Below are positions 18,772 to 31,099 of a DNA stretch of 64,000 bases, piece by piece. The notes below the pieces were generated by a model. It had not been told where the DNA came from. It saw only the letters and a list, made by a program, of their open reading frames with translations, and searched no databases. The translations under genes and the position numbers were made by a program. How positions within the stretch are numbered: the first letter of the stretch is position 1; each line of letters begins with the position of its first letter. Source of the DNA: Corynebacterium falsenii (lineage in GTDB: Bacteria > Actinomycetota > Actinomycetes > Mycobacteriales > Mycobacteriaceae); contig JVKJ01000005.1 in NCBI GenBank assembly GCA_001054945.1, forward strand, positions 1,088,336 through 1,152,335, read 5' to 3'.

Positions 18772-19113
18772 ATGACCCTTTTGCTCGCACTTCTGACCAT
18801 CATCAGCGTCGCATCCGCCTGGGCAGCCGTTGGCGCTGATCAGGTGGCGTTCGTTGCGCCCCTATTCTGGGTCAGCATCGGGCTTGCCGTAGCGACGTCC
18901 GTCGTCGGTTTTACTCTCAAGAGCACTCGAAGGAGACTGCCCCGCTGGGCTTTCATCCTCGGCGGCCTCGCCACTGGACTAGGGATGTTGTCTTTTCGCC
19001 TCGTCGGCGACGGCGCGATCAATATCGCTGGTTTCTTGATGGTCATTTTGGGAGTCACGGCGCTGCTGATCGGCTTGATCGCACAAAATTGGCCAAGCAA
19101 GCGCGCGATTTAG
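18772..19113 (+). CDS. Small four-helix membrane protein, unknown function
   Basis: About 114 residues with four hydrophobic segments (starting LLLALLTIISVASAWAAVG, VAPLFWVSIGLAVATSVVGF, WAFILGGLATGLGMLSF, AGFLMVILGVTALLIGLIA). The start is not certain: in-frame ATGs at 18640 and 18682 would overlap the preceding gene, and none has a clear ribosome site, so translational coupling to the upstream gene is possible. No family recognised. Confidence 0.5.
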   Translation: MTLLLALLTIISVASAWAAVGADQVAFVAPLFWVSIGLAVATSVVGFTLKSTRRRLPRWAFILGGLATGLGMLSFRLVGDGAINIAGFLMVILGVTALLIGLIAQNWPSKRAI

Positions 19114-19121
19114 CGCCGCCA

Positions 19122-19199
19122 CCTTCCGCGATCTGACATGGCAGATCCGCGACCTGGGGAAACGCGCGTCGAAAAGACCCCGGATGTCGAATCACGGAA
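19122..19199. repeat. 78-bp inverted-repeat element, copy 2
   Basis: Same element and orientation as 18047-18124, about 95% identical. It begins 8 bases after the stop of the small membrane protein gene, so the two copies bracket a 1-kb segment. Confidence 0.75.
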
Positions 19200-19416
19200 A
19201 GCTGGAGGGCAGAGGGGAAAGTTACAAGGCAATGCGGCCGCAAAAAGCTGCGCGGAAGGCAGCGGAAGGCTGGAGGTGGTGGGACGGCCGCCCCTCGCGC
19301 ACTTCCACGCTAGCTACCTGCCGCGCTAGCTTCTTCCACCTAGCGTTCTGCCGCGTTAGCTCCCTCTAGCGTTAGCTACCTCTAGCGCTAGCTCATTCCG
19401 CCTCGCGGTTTGCCAC
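19200..19416. repeat. Gene-free tract with degenerate CTAGC repeats
   Basis: No gene is supported here. From about 19308 to 19395 short units built on GCTAGC, TAGCGTT and GTTAGCT recur roughly every 14-18 bases, separated by CTGCCGC or CCTC. This low-complexity tract lies just past the thiC stop on the other strand and could act as its 3' region, although no classical terminator is visible. Confidence 0.45.
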
Positions 19417-21396
<1,980 letters not shown>

Positions 21397-21615
21397 CGTC
21401 ACGCGCGACGGGATCCTCTCAGCGGATTTCTCCGCTCCCGTGTTTGTGTCGATAAATATGCAGTTGTGGAACTCTTCGGTTGTAGTGGCGATGTTAACTC
21501 ACATGCCACGAAAGTTGCGGCGTGAAGGCAACCACCCCACCCACGCGTGTCCCACCCATTGAAATGCTCCGTCCCATTTTGGGGGATTCTCCAGCGAGAG
21601 CGCCCGCATTATGCC

Positions 21616-21629
21616 TATAGTCAGTCCCA
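21616..21629 (+). promoter_or_regulatory. -10 box for leuA leader transcript
   Basis: TATAGT (21616-21621) lies 7 bases before the leader ATG at 21629, fitting a leaderless start. The -35 region is weak. Confidence 0.5.
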
Positions 21630-21664
21630 TGATGTCGCACCGCAACCTTCTACTCTTTCTGCTA

Positions 21665-21685
<21 letters not shown>
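21629..21685 (+). CDS. leuA leader peptide (attenuation)
   Basis: 18-codon frame MMSHRNLLLFLLRDGAQA with five Leu codons among six (CTT, CTA, CTC, TTT, CTG, CTA), two of them the rare CTA. Its last codons overlap the 5' arm of a hairpin (CGCGACGGGG 21665-21674 with CCCCGTCGCG 21699-21708). Ribosome stalling at the Leu run would free or block this arm, the classical logic of leu-operon attenuation. Starts at two consecutive ATGs just after a -10 box, so the leader itself is probably leaderless. Confidence 0.8.
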
Positions 21686-23668
<1,983 letters not shown>

Positions 23669-23701
23669 TGGTCGGACACGCCACCACGTAAAATTCGCCG
23701 T

Positions 23702-25345
23702 ATGACTGATGACGAGAATGGAGCGCACTCCGGAGGACGTTCCGCATCAGGGGCCGGGCCGACCGGTCCCCGTCGTTCCGGAGGGCGCTCCTCTCGCCGC
23801 CCCCGCCGCGCTGTCCACCGCCGCGCCGGGTCCCCGACCAGCACGATTGGGCAGGCCGGGGAGCGCGCGCAAAGGCACGCAGAGGCGCGGGCGCAAGCTC
23901 GTCACAACGATTCCGGACGCCACGACTCCCGCAATGAGACCCCGGCGCCAGCACGACCGCGGGAGTTTCCCTCGGTAGAGGAGGCCCCCACCGTCGCGGT
24001 GGCGATCGCCACCTCCGGTATTCACCCCACCACTGCGCGGTTGGTGGCACTTTCTTTTGTGTTCTATGACCCGCAGGGTCAAGAGATCGCCTCGTGGACC
24101 CGGCACTTAAATCCTGGAGAGGATGCGGGGCCGTGGCACCTGCACGGCTATCTGACGGGCGATCTCGCGCAGGCTTTGGGCTTTGCCTCCAGCGCGAGCG
24201 TGATTCATGAGGCGCTGGATGGGCGCACGGTCCTGACGCACCAGCTGGCCTTTACCTGGGGTTTCCTTACCCACGAGTTTAAGCGGGCGCAGCGGTCTGC
24301 GAACCGGAATCGGCGCGGGCGCGGGCGAGGTCGCGGGCCGCGGAATGTGCAGACGCCCGTGCCCGCGGCGCTGATCGACACGCTGACTAACGCTCGGCTG
24401 CAGTCCGTCGAGTGCTTCGACTCCCGCCTGCGAGCGATTGCGGAATGCTATGGCGTGATCGGGCCGAATGTGGAGGAGCCCGCGGCGGCGACCGGCGACC
24501 CGGCGCGCAGCATTCTTCCGCACATTCTGGCGACGGCCAGCCCCGCGCGCGCCGTGCTGGACGCGGACATCCTGCTGGAGGCCGATGCGCGGCTCGTCGC
24601 CGCGCTGCTGCAGGAGCAGCGCCGCCGCGATCCCGCATGCACACAGCAGCGGCAGCAGATCCTGCGCAAGCGCGGCGGGAGCTTTACGTGCACCACGACG
24701 ATCTGCGAATTCAGTCCCGGCGACCTGGTGCCGGATCTGTTTGGCCTGCAGCGCTCCAGCGTTCGCGTGGATGCCACCAATGCTCCCCGCCCGCTGGCTA
24801 ATCCGGGTGTGCCGGAACCGGGCGGGAAGCTGGTGCAGGGCATGGAGTTCGTCATCAGCCCGGATGTGGAGATGGATTCCGACTTCCTCATCGAACGCGG
24901 TGTGGCCGCCGGCCTCGCATATTCCGAGAAGCTGAATCGGAAGTCATCCCTGGTGGTGTGCAACACCAACCATGAGCTTCGCGGCAAGGCCATGCACGCC
25001 AAGCGGAAGAACATCCCGCTGCTTTCGGACGTGGAGTTCTTGGAGCTGCTGGAGGATGTCCAGCCGGGTACGCCCGCAGACCCGGATGCGGAACCCGCCG
25101 GCCGCTACGCTCCCCGCGGTTACACCACGTCGGCCAACCGCCCGCAGGGCCGCCGTTCTGCTACGAAGCAGAAGGGCCGCTCTCCCCGCGGTGAGAACCG
25201 TGGCGGCAACTCTGGCAGAAGCGACAGCAACGGCCAAAAGAGCAACGGCCACAACAGCCCCAAGGGCAACTCCGGCAAGAAAAATGGCCGCGGCCGCCGA
25301 CGGAAGAATCGGAATCGCAAACGGAACGGCAATAACAACTCGTAG
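23702..25345 (+). CDS. DnaQ-like exonuclease-fold protein with BRCT domain, catalytic motifs degenerate
   Basis: 547 residues. Layout: basic disordered N-terminus (1-90), DnaQ-like domain (about 95-300), BRCT-like domain (about 375-450, GGKLVQGMEFVISPDVEMD), and an Arg/Lys/Asn/Gly-rich tail (about 470-547). The exonuclease core keeps the motif frame but not its metal ligands: motif I reads AIATSGIHP where DnaQ has D-x-E, motif II has AFTWGF in place of x-F-D-x-x-F, and motif III keeps only an Asp (ARAVLDAD). It is probably not an active proofreader. TAAAAT 7 bases before ATG suggests leaderless translation. The basic tails and BRCT domain suggest nucleic-acid or protein binding. Confidence 0.8.
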   Translation: MTDDENGAHSGGRSASGAGPTGPRRSGGRSSRRPRRAVHRRAGSPTSTIGQAGERAQRHAEARAQARHNDSGRHDSRNETPAPARPREFPSVEEAPTVAVAIATSGIHPTTARLVALSFVFYDPQGQEIASWTRHLNPGEDAGPWHLHGYLTGDLAQALGFASSASVIHEALDGRTVLTHQLAFTWGFLTHEFKRAQRSANRNRRGRGRGRGPRNVQTPVPAALIDTLTNARLQSVECFDSRLRAIAECYGVIGPNVEEPAAATGDPARSILPHILATASPARAVLDADILLEADARLVAALLQEQRRRDPACTQQRQQILRKRGGSFTCTTTICEFSPGDLVPDLFGLQRSSVRVDATNAPRPLANPGVPEPGGKLVQGMEFVISPDVEMDSDFLIERGVAAGLAYSEKLNRKSSLVVCNTNHELRGKAMHAKRKNIPLLSDVEFLELLEDVQPGTPADPDAEPAGRYAPRGYTTSANRPQGRRSATKQKGRSPRGENRGGNSGRSDSNGQKSNGHNSPKGNSGKKNGRGRRRKNRNRKRNGNNNS

Positions 25346-25369
25346 GGTCCGCCTACTATCGTTGACCGG

Positions 25370-26758
25370 GTGAATGCTCAAGACACATCGCAGAAGATGA
25401 GGCAGAAAATGGGCCTGCGCAGCCGCCTTGCCTGCGCGGCCGCGGACGCCGCCACCTGGGCCTCCCGGAAGACCGGGCGCGGCGCCGGAGGCATGATCGG
25501 CGGATTGATCGCCAACGCCATCGACCCGAATCTCCTGCAGCAATTGGGTCAGCACCGCCCCACCGCGATCGTCACGGGCACCAATGGAAAATCCACTACC
25601 ACCCGGATGCTCGCTTCCGCATTGCGGACGGAATACACCGTCGCCACCAACGACGGCGGCGACAACATGGATGCGGGCGTGATTTCCGCCCTGCTCGCCG
25701 GCCGCGGCCGCGAGGTCATCGCGCTGGAGGTCGACGAGCTCCACGTTCCCGCCATCGCGAAGAAGTTGGATGCCCAGGTTCTGGTGCTGCTAAACCTCTC
25801 CCGCGACCAACTGGACCGCGTCGGGGAGATCAACAAGATCGAACGTGTCCTGCGCGAGTGTGTCGAGCAGCGCCCGGACATGACGGTCATCGCCAATTGT
25901 GATGACGTTCAGGTCACCTCCGTCGCCTGGGACGCGCCCAACGTGGTGTGGGTCTCCGCTGGGGCGGGGTTCGTAGGCGATTCCACCAGTTGCCCCCGCA
26001 CCGGCGGGCACATTGTCCGGGAGGATGTGGACGCCAACGGCGAGGCCGGTGACTGGTATGCCGTGAAGAAGCTAGAGGACGGGCGTGAGTTCCGACGTCC
26101 GAAGCCCGACTGGGTCATTACCCCAGCCGGCCTGCGGATTCCCGCCGAGGTGAAGACGGATCCGGAGGGGGCCAAGGATGGCGTCCACCCCCTGAACCTG
26201 ACCCTCCCGGGCAGCGCGAACAGGGGCAACGCAGCGCAAGCCATCGCGGCGGCGGTGGCGATGGGCGTGCCCTTCGAGCGGGCGGTGACCGCGGCCGAGA
26301 AGGTGGACAACGTGGCGGGCCGCTATTCGACCGTGCAGTTCGAGGGGCGCAGCGTACGCCTGATGCTGGCGAAGAATCCGGCGGGCTGGCAGGAGGCGCT
26401 GTCCATGGTGGATCGAACGGCAGATTCGCTGGTTATTACGGTGAATGGACAGGTCGCGGATGGCCAGGACCTGAGCTGGCTGTGGGATGTGAAGTTCGAA
26501 AACTTCGAGGATGTGAAGGTGGTGGCCGCCGGCGAGCGGAGTACGGACCTGGCGGTGCGGCTGGGTTATGCGGGGGTGCAGCACGACCTGATTGCGGACA
26601 CGGTGGAGGCGATCCGCGCGTGCCCACCGGGGCGGGTCGAGGTGCTGGCGAATTACACGGCGTTCCGGGATCTGAAGCGGGCCCTGGACCAGAAGACTGG
26701 CACAGCGACCAGCGGCGCGGAGACCGGCAATGCGGGCACCCAGGAGGAGTCACACTAA
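25370..26758 (+). CDS. murT: Lipid II isoglutaminyl synthase, MurT subunit
   Basis: 462 residues, Mur-ligase fold that with GatD amidates the D-Glu of lipid II peptide stem. P-loop TGTNGKSTTTRML at about 70-82; C-terminal DUF1727-type block ITVNGQVADGQDLSWLWDV. The usual inserted Cys4 zinc ribbon is degenerate: only the first Cys remains (DSTSCPRTGG), the partner positions being Thr and Ala. GTG start 11 bases after TACTAT fits a leaderless mRNA. The stop overlaps the gatD start (TAATG), so the pair is coupled. Confidence 0.92.
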   Translation: MNAQDTSQKMRQKMGLRSRLACAAADAATWASRKTGRGAGGMIGGLIANAIDPNLLQQLGQHRPTAIVTGTNGKSTTTRMLASALRTEYTVATNDGGDNMDAGVISALLAGRGREVIALEVDELHVPAIAKKLDAQVLVLLNLSRDQLDRVGEINKIERVLRECVEQRPDMTVIANCDDVQVTSVAWDAPNVVWVSAGAGFVGDSTSCPRTGGHIVREDVDANGEAGDWYAVKKLEDGREFRRPKPDWVITPAGLRIPAEVKTDPEGAKDGVHPLNLTLPGSANRGNAAQAIAAAVAMGVPFERAVTAAEKVDNVAGRYSTVQFEGRSVRLMLAKNPAGWQEALSMVDRTADSLVITVNGQVADGQDLSWLWDVKFENFEDVKVVAAGERSTDLAVRLGYAGVQHDLIADTVEAIRACPPGRVEVLANYTAFRDLKRALDQKTGTATSGAETGNAGTQEESH

Positions 26759-27516
26759 TGAGTTTTGAAAAACAGCTGACCATTGGGCTGATCCTGCCGG
26801 ACGTGTTGGGCACGTATGGCGACGATGGCAATGCGCTGGTCCTGCGCCAGCGGGCACGGATGCGCGGGATTTCCGCGGAGGTGCTGCCGATTCGCTTGGG
26901 CGATCCCGTTCCGGAGGCCCTGGACGTCTACACCGTCGGTGGCGGTGAGGACACCGCGCAGATTCTCGCGGCGGAGCACCTCATCGCCGATGGGGGCATC
27001 GTGCGCGCAGTGGATGCGGGGCGCCCGGTGCTCGCGATTTGCGCAGGTCTTCAGGTGTTTGGGCAGAGCTTCCACGCTTCCGGGAGGGAGGTCGCCGGGC
27101 TGGGTCTTCTGGACGCCACAACGGCGCAACTGAAGAAGCGGATGATCGGTGAGATTGCGTCTGAACCCGTGGACGCGGTGAGCAAAGGTTTCGAGCTGAC
27201 GGAGCCGCTGACTGGCTTTGCCAACCATATGGGGTCCACCATTCTGGGGCCGGATGCACGACCTCTGGGTCGGCTCACCCGCGGGACGGGGAATACTGAT
27301 TCTGTGGAAGACCAGCTGTCATATGAGGGCGCGGTGCAGGGGTCTGTGGTGGCCACTTACATGCACGGTCCGGTGCTGGCGCGGAACCCCCAGCTGGCGG
27401 ACGCCTTGCTGGCACGGGCGATGGGCGTTCCGATGAACGATCTGCCGCCGATGACCAGCGCTTTTGCGGATCAGCTGACGGCGGAAGTGGCGCAGCTGCG
27501 CCGGGAGCGGCTGTAG
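26758..27516 (+). CDS. gatD: Lipid II isoglutaminyl synthase, glutaminase subunit GatD
   Basis: 252 residues, CobB/CobQ-like class I glutaminase that supplies ammonia to MurT. The nucleophile Cys lies in LAICAGLQVFGQSF and the catalytic His in ATYMHGPVLARNPQLA. ATG overlaps the murT stop by one base. Acts at the cytoplasmic face on lipid II; amidated stems are needed for efficient crosslinking in actinobacteria. Confidence 0.93.
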   Translation: MSFEKQLTIGLILPDVLGTYGDDGNALVLRQRARMRGISAEVLPIRLGDPVPEALDVYTVGGGEDTAQILAAEHLIADGGIVRAVDAGRPVLAICAGLQVFGQSFHASGREVAGLGLLDATTAQLKKRMIGEIASEPVDAVSKGFELTEPLTGFANHMGSTILGPDARPLGRLTRGTGNTDSVEDQLSYEGAVQGSVVATYMHGPVLARNPQLADALLARAMGVPMNDLPPMTSAFADQLTAEVAQLRRERL

Positions 27517-27561
27517 GGGCTCGCTGCCCAGCCTTCGAGTAACAGTGACAGCTCTAAAGCC

Positions 27562-28755
27562 CTAGCAGGATTTGTTGCTCATGCCAGGTCCCCTAAGCAC
27601 CATGGCGGTAACGAGAATTTGGGGCACCATTAGAGTCATCAGCATGGTCGCCACGCTGGTGAGGGGAAAAGCTCGTAAGAGCCCTCCGAAGGCAGCTCCT
27701 GCCGCCATTTGCAGGAAGAAAAACATGCCAGCAGATACTCCGGGATACGAGAGATCCAAATCAAGCAAACCGGCTTGGGTAAACGGGATGACAGCACCCA
27801 CTCCGACCAAGGTCGCCGACACAGCGAGCACAATCGCCAGTGGGTTTTGAGAAAGACTTGTTAGGGAGACAACCACAGTTCCGACGATCCCTAGGGCGCC
27901 CATAGTTATTCCCATTTTCACTGCTCGGTAGGTGTCTGTCGCGCGCTTCACCAGCATGCTGCCTAACAGATATCCACCTGCTGGAACCGCCATTAATGCT
28001 CCGTAAGCTACCGGGGACTGTCCCAAGAACTCCTGGAGGATGGTGGTGGAGGAATTAACAAAACCGAAGTAAGTCATCCAGACCAGGCTGATCGCTGCTG
28101 CGTACCAGCGGAACAATCTATTTCCCAATGCTTCGCGGACCGCGCTTCCGAACATTCCTGGGCTGGGAAATGTCGGCCGTTCTGGCATTGCCGGCCCCAA
28201 TAGCAACTGAGTAAGTGCAATAAGCACGCCCGCGAAAGCCGCCAGAATTCCGAACAACAAACGCCAGGGCAGAACTTCAGCTAGCAAGCCACCTACAAGT
28301 GGCGAGAGCGACGGAGTCAGCGAGATCACCATTGACATCGAGGTGAGCACCCCAACTCGACTACTGGATGGGAAACGACGCTGAACGATGATGCGACACA
28401 GCACCGTGGCTGACGTGCCGCCCAGTGCCTGAAGAAATCTAGCTACGGCGAGCACAACAACGCTCGATGATGCCGCAGCTAGCAAACAACCTAAGGCGAA
28501 AAATAGCAGACCAAACTGCTGTACCTTGCTTGCATCAAAACGGTCTGCAAGCGTTCCCGCAATGAACATACTCGTCGCATAGCCCACCATATAAACGGTC
28601 AAAGTTGCTTCGACGGATGAGATTGTTGTTTCAAGGTCTGCACTGATGGTGCCATTTGACGGATTAATGAGGGTCAAGCCAAGTTGCGGCACCATCACGA
28701 TCAGCAATAAGACCCACGTTCTCGGTGGAGACTCATGCGATTTCACTGATGGCAC
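27562..28755 (-). CDS. MFS transporter, drug-efflux type
   Basis: 397 residues with about 12 helices; Bcr/CflA- or DHA1-like. MFS motif A-like LADRFDASKVQQFG between helices 2 and 3 and motif C-like SLTPSLSPLVGGLLAE in helix 5 suggest antiport of a drug or metabolite. Codon use and base composition are AT-richer than most of the window. It diverges from another MFS gene (29053-30252). Substrate unknown. Confidence 0.85.
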   Translation of the reverse strand: MPSVKSHESPPRTWVLLLIVMVPQLGLTLINPSNGTISADLETTISSVEATLTVYMVGYATSMFIAGTLADRFDASKVQQFGLLFFALGCLLAAASSSVVVLAVARFLQALGGTSATVLCRIIVQRRFPSSSRVGVLTSMSMVISLTPSLSPLVGGLLAEVLPWRLLFGILAAFAGVLIALTQLLLGPAMPERPTFPSPGMFGSAVREALGNRLFRWYAAAISLVWMTYFGFVNSSTTILQEFLGQSPVAYGALMAVPAGGYLLGSMLVKRATDTYRAVKMGITMGALGIVGTVVVSLTSLSQNPLAIVLAVSATLVGVGAVIPFTQAGLLDLDLSYPGVSAGMFFFLQMAAGAAFGGLLRAFPLTSVATMLMTLMVPQILVTAMVLRGPGMSNKSC

Positions 28756-29052
28756 GACAGTTCCCTTTCCACGCCCTGCTATTTAGTTATATGTTTTCAT
28801 CTCCGTCTTCTCAGAATTCATAACTCGCAATATTGTTAACGAATTTGTGTTGGAAGCGTCGTGGTTGGACCGCCATTCAAAATTGAAATCACTCCTGTTG
28901 CTTCGGCTAACTGCAGCACACATTGTCGATCGACTAGAACTACGTGGAGGTAGGTCCTGCTGAGAATGTGGTGCTAGCCTGCTGGCACCAGAGTTTTCAT
29001 AACGTGGGCGTTTATGAGGGCTTCGCCCCACATGAATACAAAAGGGGACCGT
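28756..29052. other. Intergenic region between divergent MFS genes
   Basis: 297 bases, clearly AT-rich near 28780-28890, no gene seen. It contains a near-perfect dyad GGTGCTAGC-CT-GCTGGCACC (28970-28989), a possible operator, and GGGCTTCGCCC (about 29019-29029), a tetraloop hairpin in the leader of the downstream gene. Confidence 0.4.
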
Positions 29053-30252
29053 ATGAAAAGTAGAACTGCAGTGCTCTTCAGCGCCATTGCTCTACTAGCA
29101 GTATCCCTCCGATTCGTATTCGGCAGTAACGCGGCGCTGCTTTCGGAGATGTCCCACGAATATGGCCAGAATCCGCTGGCTGCCTCGATACTGGCGGCGG
29201 GACCGACACTGTGCTTCGCATTATGTGGTGCGAGTAGTCGCGCGGTATCCGCTGTCGCTGGACTGAACAGATCAATTCTCGTCGCACTTCTGTTGACCGC
29301 ACTTGGCACTGCCCTCCGAGCTATCGGCGAGTGGTCGTTTCTCCTACTCGGCACCGCCATTGCGGGTGTGGGGATCGCTTTGGCAAACGTGCTTGGGCCT
29401 GTGCTGATCCGGCAGTCATTTCCGAACAAGATTGGCACGGTCACTGGATTCTTCACTGCCCTAGTCAGCGCAAGCGCGGGTATCGCCAGTGCAACATCAG
29501 TATTTCTGGCCAAGAAGTTCGGAGGTGATATTTCGCTCGTCCTCGCTTTCGGAGCAATTCCTCCAGCCTTGGCGATAATCTGCGTCCTCATAGGAAGCCG
29601 TCGTCCTCTCCGAGCAAAGCCGTCGAAGCAAACCGAGCTCACGGTACGTTCGGAGCAGCCGCGAACGGACTCGACTAAGTCAAAGAGCACTTCGCACTGG
29701 GCACTCACCGTCTTTATGGGACTTCAATCACTTATCGCCTACACGATGATTGGCTGGCTACCGCATCTCTCGCAGAGCAAAAGCCTGAGTGCGGAGAATG
29801 CTGGATTCCTTCTCACCATCCTCAGTATCGCTAGCATCGCGACTGCTCTGCTCATCCCTCCCCTTGCTGTTCGGCGCTCTCAGCAGTCTGTGCTCGCGTT
29901 ACTCCTTTCGATATTGACGGCGGTAGGCATTATTGGTCTATTGATGGATGATCCCTCCCGCTTTTTTGTTTATGCCTTAGTACTCGGCCTAGGGCAAGGT
30001 GGAGAACTCTCACTAGTTATGACCCTGGTCAACCTGAGAAGCAGTGACGCAAACGAGGTAACGGGGGTGTCCACTCGGGTTCAGTCAATCGGATATGCGA
30101 TTGCCACTCTTGGCCCATTTACGTTTGGCTGGCTACATGAAAAGACTGGAAGCTGGGATACGCCACTTACGGTATTGCTCATCTTGAGTTTGATCATGTG
30201 CGCGACCGGGTGGCAAGCAGGCAAACCGACATCCAAGGTCGCTAGACGATAG
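29053..30252 (+). CDS. MFS transporter, CynX/NimT-like
   Basis: 399 residues, 12 helices. N-terminal FSAIALLAVSLRFVFGSNAA and motif GPVLIRQSFPNKIGTVTGFF match the cyanate/2-nitroimidazole (CynX/NimT) family. No cyanase gene is near, so cyanate transport is not implied. ATG 29053 has an AAAGGGGA ribosome site; an in-frame ATG at 29014 lacks one. AT-richer composition than neighbours suggests transfer together with the divergent MFS gene. Confidence 0.85.
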   Translation: MKSRTAVLFSAIALLAVSLRFVFGSNAALLSEMSHEYGQNPLAASILAAGPTLCFALCGASSRAVSAVAGLNRSILVALLLTALGTALRAIGEWSFLLLGTAIAGVGIALANVLGPVLIRQSFPNKIGTVTGFFTALVSASAGIASATSVFLAKKFGGDISLVLAFGAIPPALAIICVLIGSRRPLRAKPSKQTELTVRSEQPRTDSTKSKSTSHWALTVFMGLQSLIAYTMIGWLPHLSQSKSLSAENAGFLLTILSIASIATALLIPPLAVRRSQQSVLALLLSILTAVGIIGLLMDDPSRFFVYALVLGLGQGGELSLVMTLVNLRSSDANEVTGVSTRVQSIGYAIATLGPFTFGWLHEKTGSWDTPLTVLLILSLIMCATGWQAGKPTSKVARR

Positions 30253-30254
30253 AG

Positions 30255-30977
30255 CTACTCAACGCTTCTCAAGTCCAACGTTTCCGCGGATTCATTTTGG
30301 CTGGCCGGAATAGTGTTGTCGACAACCTCAACTTTGTCGCCCGACCATTGGAATGTCGCGCTCCCTGGCTGCGTAGTGTTCGTCGCAGCCGACTCATCCC
30401 CTGCGAAGGCATAGCTGACCTTCACAGTGCGATAGTCCAGCTGATCCACGGATTCAATTCTCCGGGCAAGAATGGGCGCTGGCTCTGTAATCAGCTGCCC
30501 ATCTGCAAAGAGCGCGACGGTTTCTCTGTTGCTTCCCGCCGTTGCTCCCGGGCCTTCGACACCATTAGTCCCGGCCAGCTTGATCCAGCTCAGGGACTTA
30601 CAGGGGTCCGGTTGACCTTCCACAACGGTGTAATGAAAGCCGACCTTTGATCCCTCGGTATTGGCAAACTTGACGGGAATGGGCTTGTCACCAGTGAGGG
30701 GATTCTTCACCGGCGCAGCCGAACATTGGCCTTCTGGTTTCTGTTCGCTGCTCGCGGAGGAGCTATAGGTGCTTGGTTCCGCCACCGATGTCGCGGGCGT
30801 GGAAAACGCGGGCGCGGATGATTGGGTCACACTGCCTTTTGCGGGACGTTCAGCAACTGGGGTGCGGTCTGCCTCCTCATGGGAGGAGCAGCCAGCCAAT
30901 AGCGCGACTGTGCAGCCCACACTGATCACGCCAATAAACGGCCTGCGTGAAAGACACCGGGACCGTGAAACTCTCAT
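30255..30977 (-). CDS. Secreted lipoprotein, LppP/LprE-like
   Basis: 240 residues. Signal peptide II with lipobox LLAGC (Cys at about 29), a Ser/Thr/Pro-rich linker to about 85, then a C-terminal domain with paired cysteines (GQCSAAPV, DPCKSLSWIKL) as in LppP/LprE family lipoproteins of mycolata (VALFADGQLI, VSYAFAGDE). Surface-exposed on the membrane; function unknown. Two bases separate its stop from the convergent MFS gene stop. Confidence 0.75.
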   Translation of the reverse strand: MRVSRSRCLSRRPFIGVISVGCTVALLAGCSSHEEADRTPVAERPAKGSVTQSSAPAFSTPATSVAEPSTYSSSASSEQKPEGQCSAAPVKNPLTGDKPIPVKFANTEGSKVGFHYTVVEGQPDPCKSLSWIKLAGTNGVEGPGATAGSNRETVALFADGQLITEPAPILARRIESVDQLDYRTVKVSYAFAGDESAATNTTQPGSATFQWSGDKVEVVDNTIPASQNESAETLDLRSVE

Positions 30978-31099
30978 AGTTTGACCGTAACCAAATGGCG
31001 GCGTCTGGTGGCCTGGACTCTTTCATTACCTCAGGGAGTAAGCACAGCACCAGGCCGCCCCACCCCAAGCTCACTCCATCCCACCCCGCGCGCCCGGCG

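Noticed and set aside
28783..29031. 82-codon minus-strand frame between the MFS genes
   Set aside because: No ribosome site, biased composition, and it covers the AT-rich promoter area.
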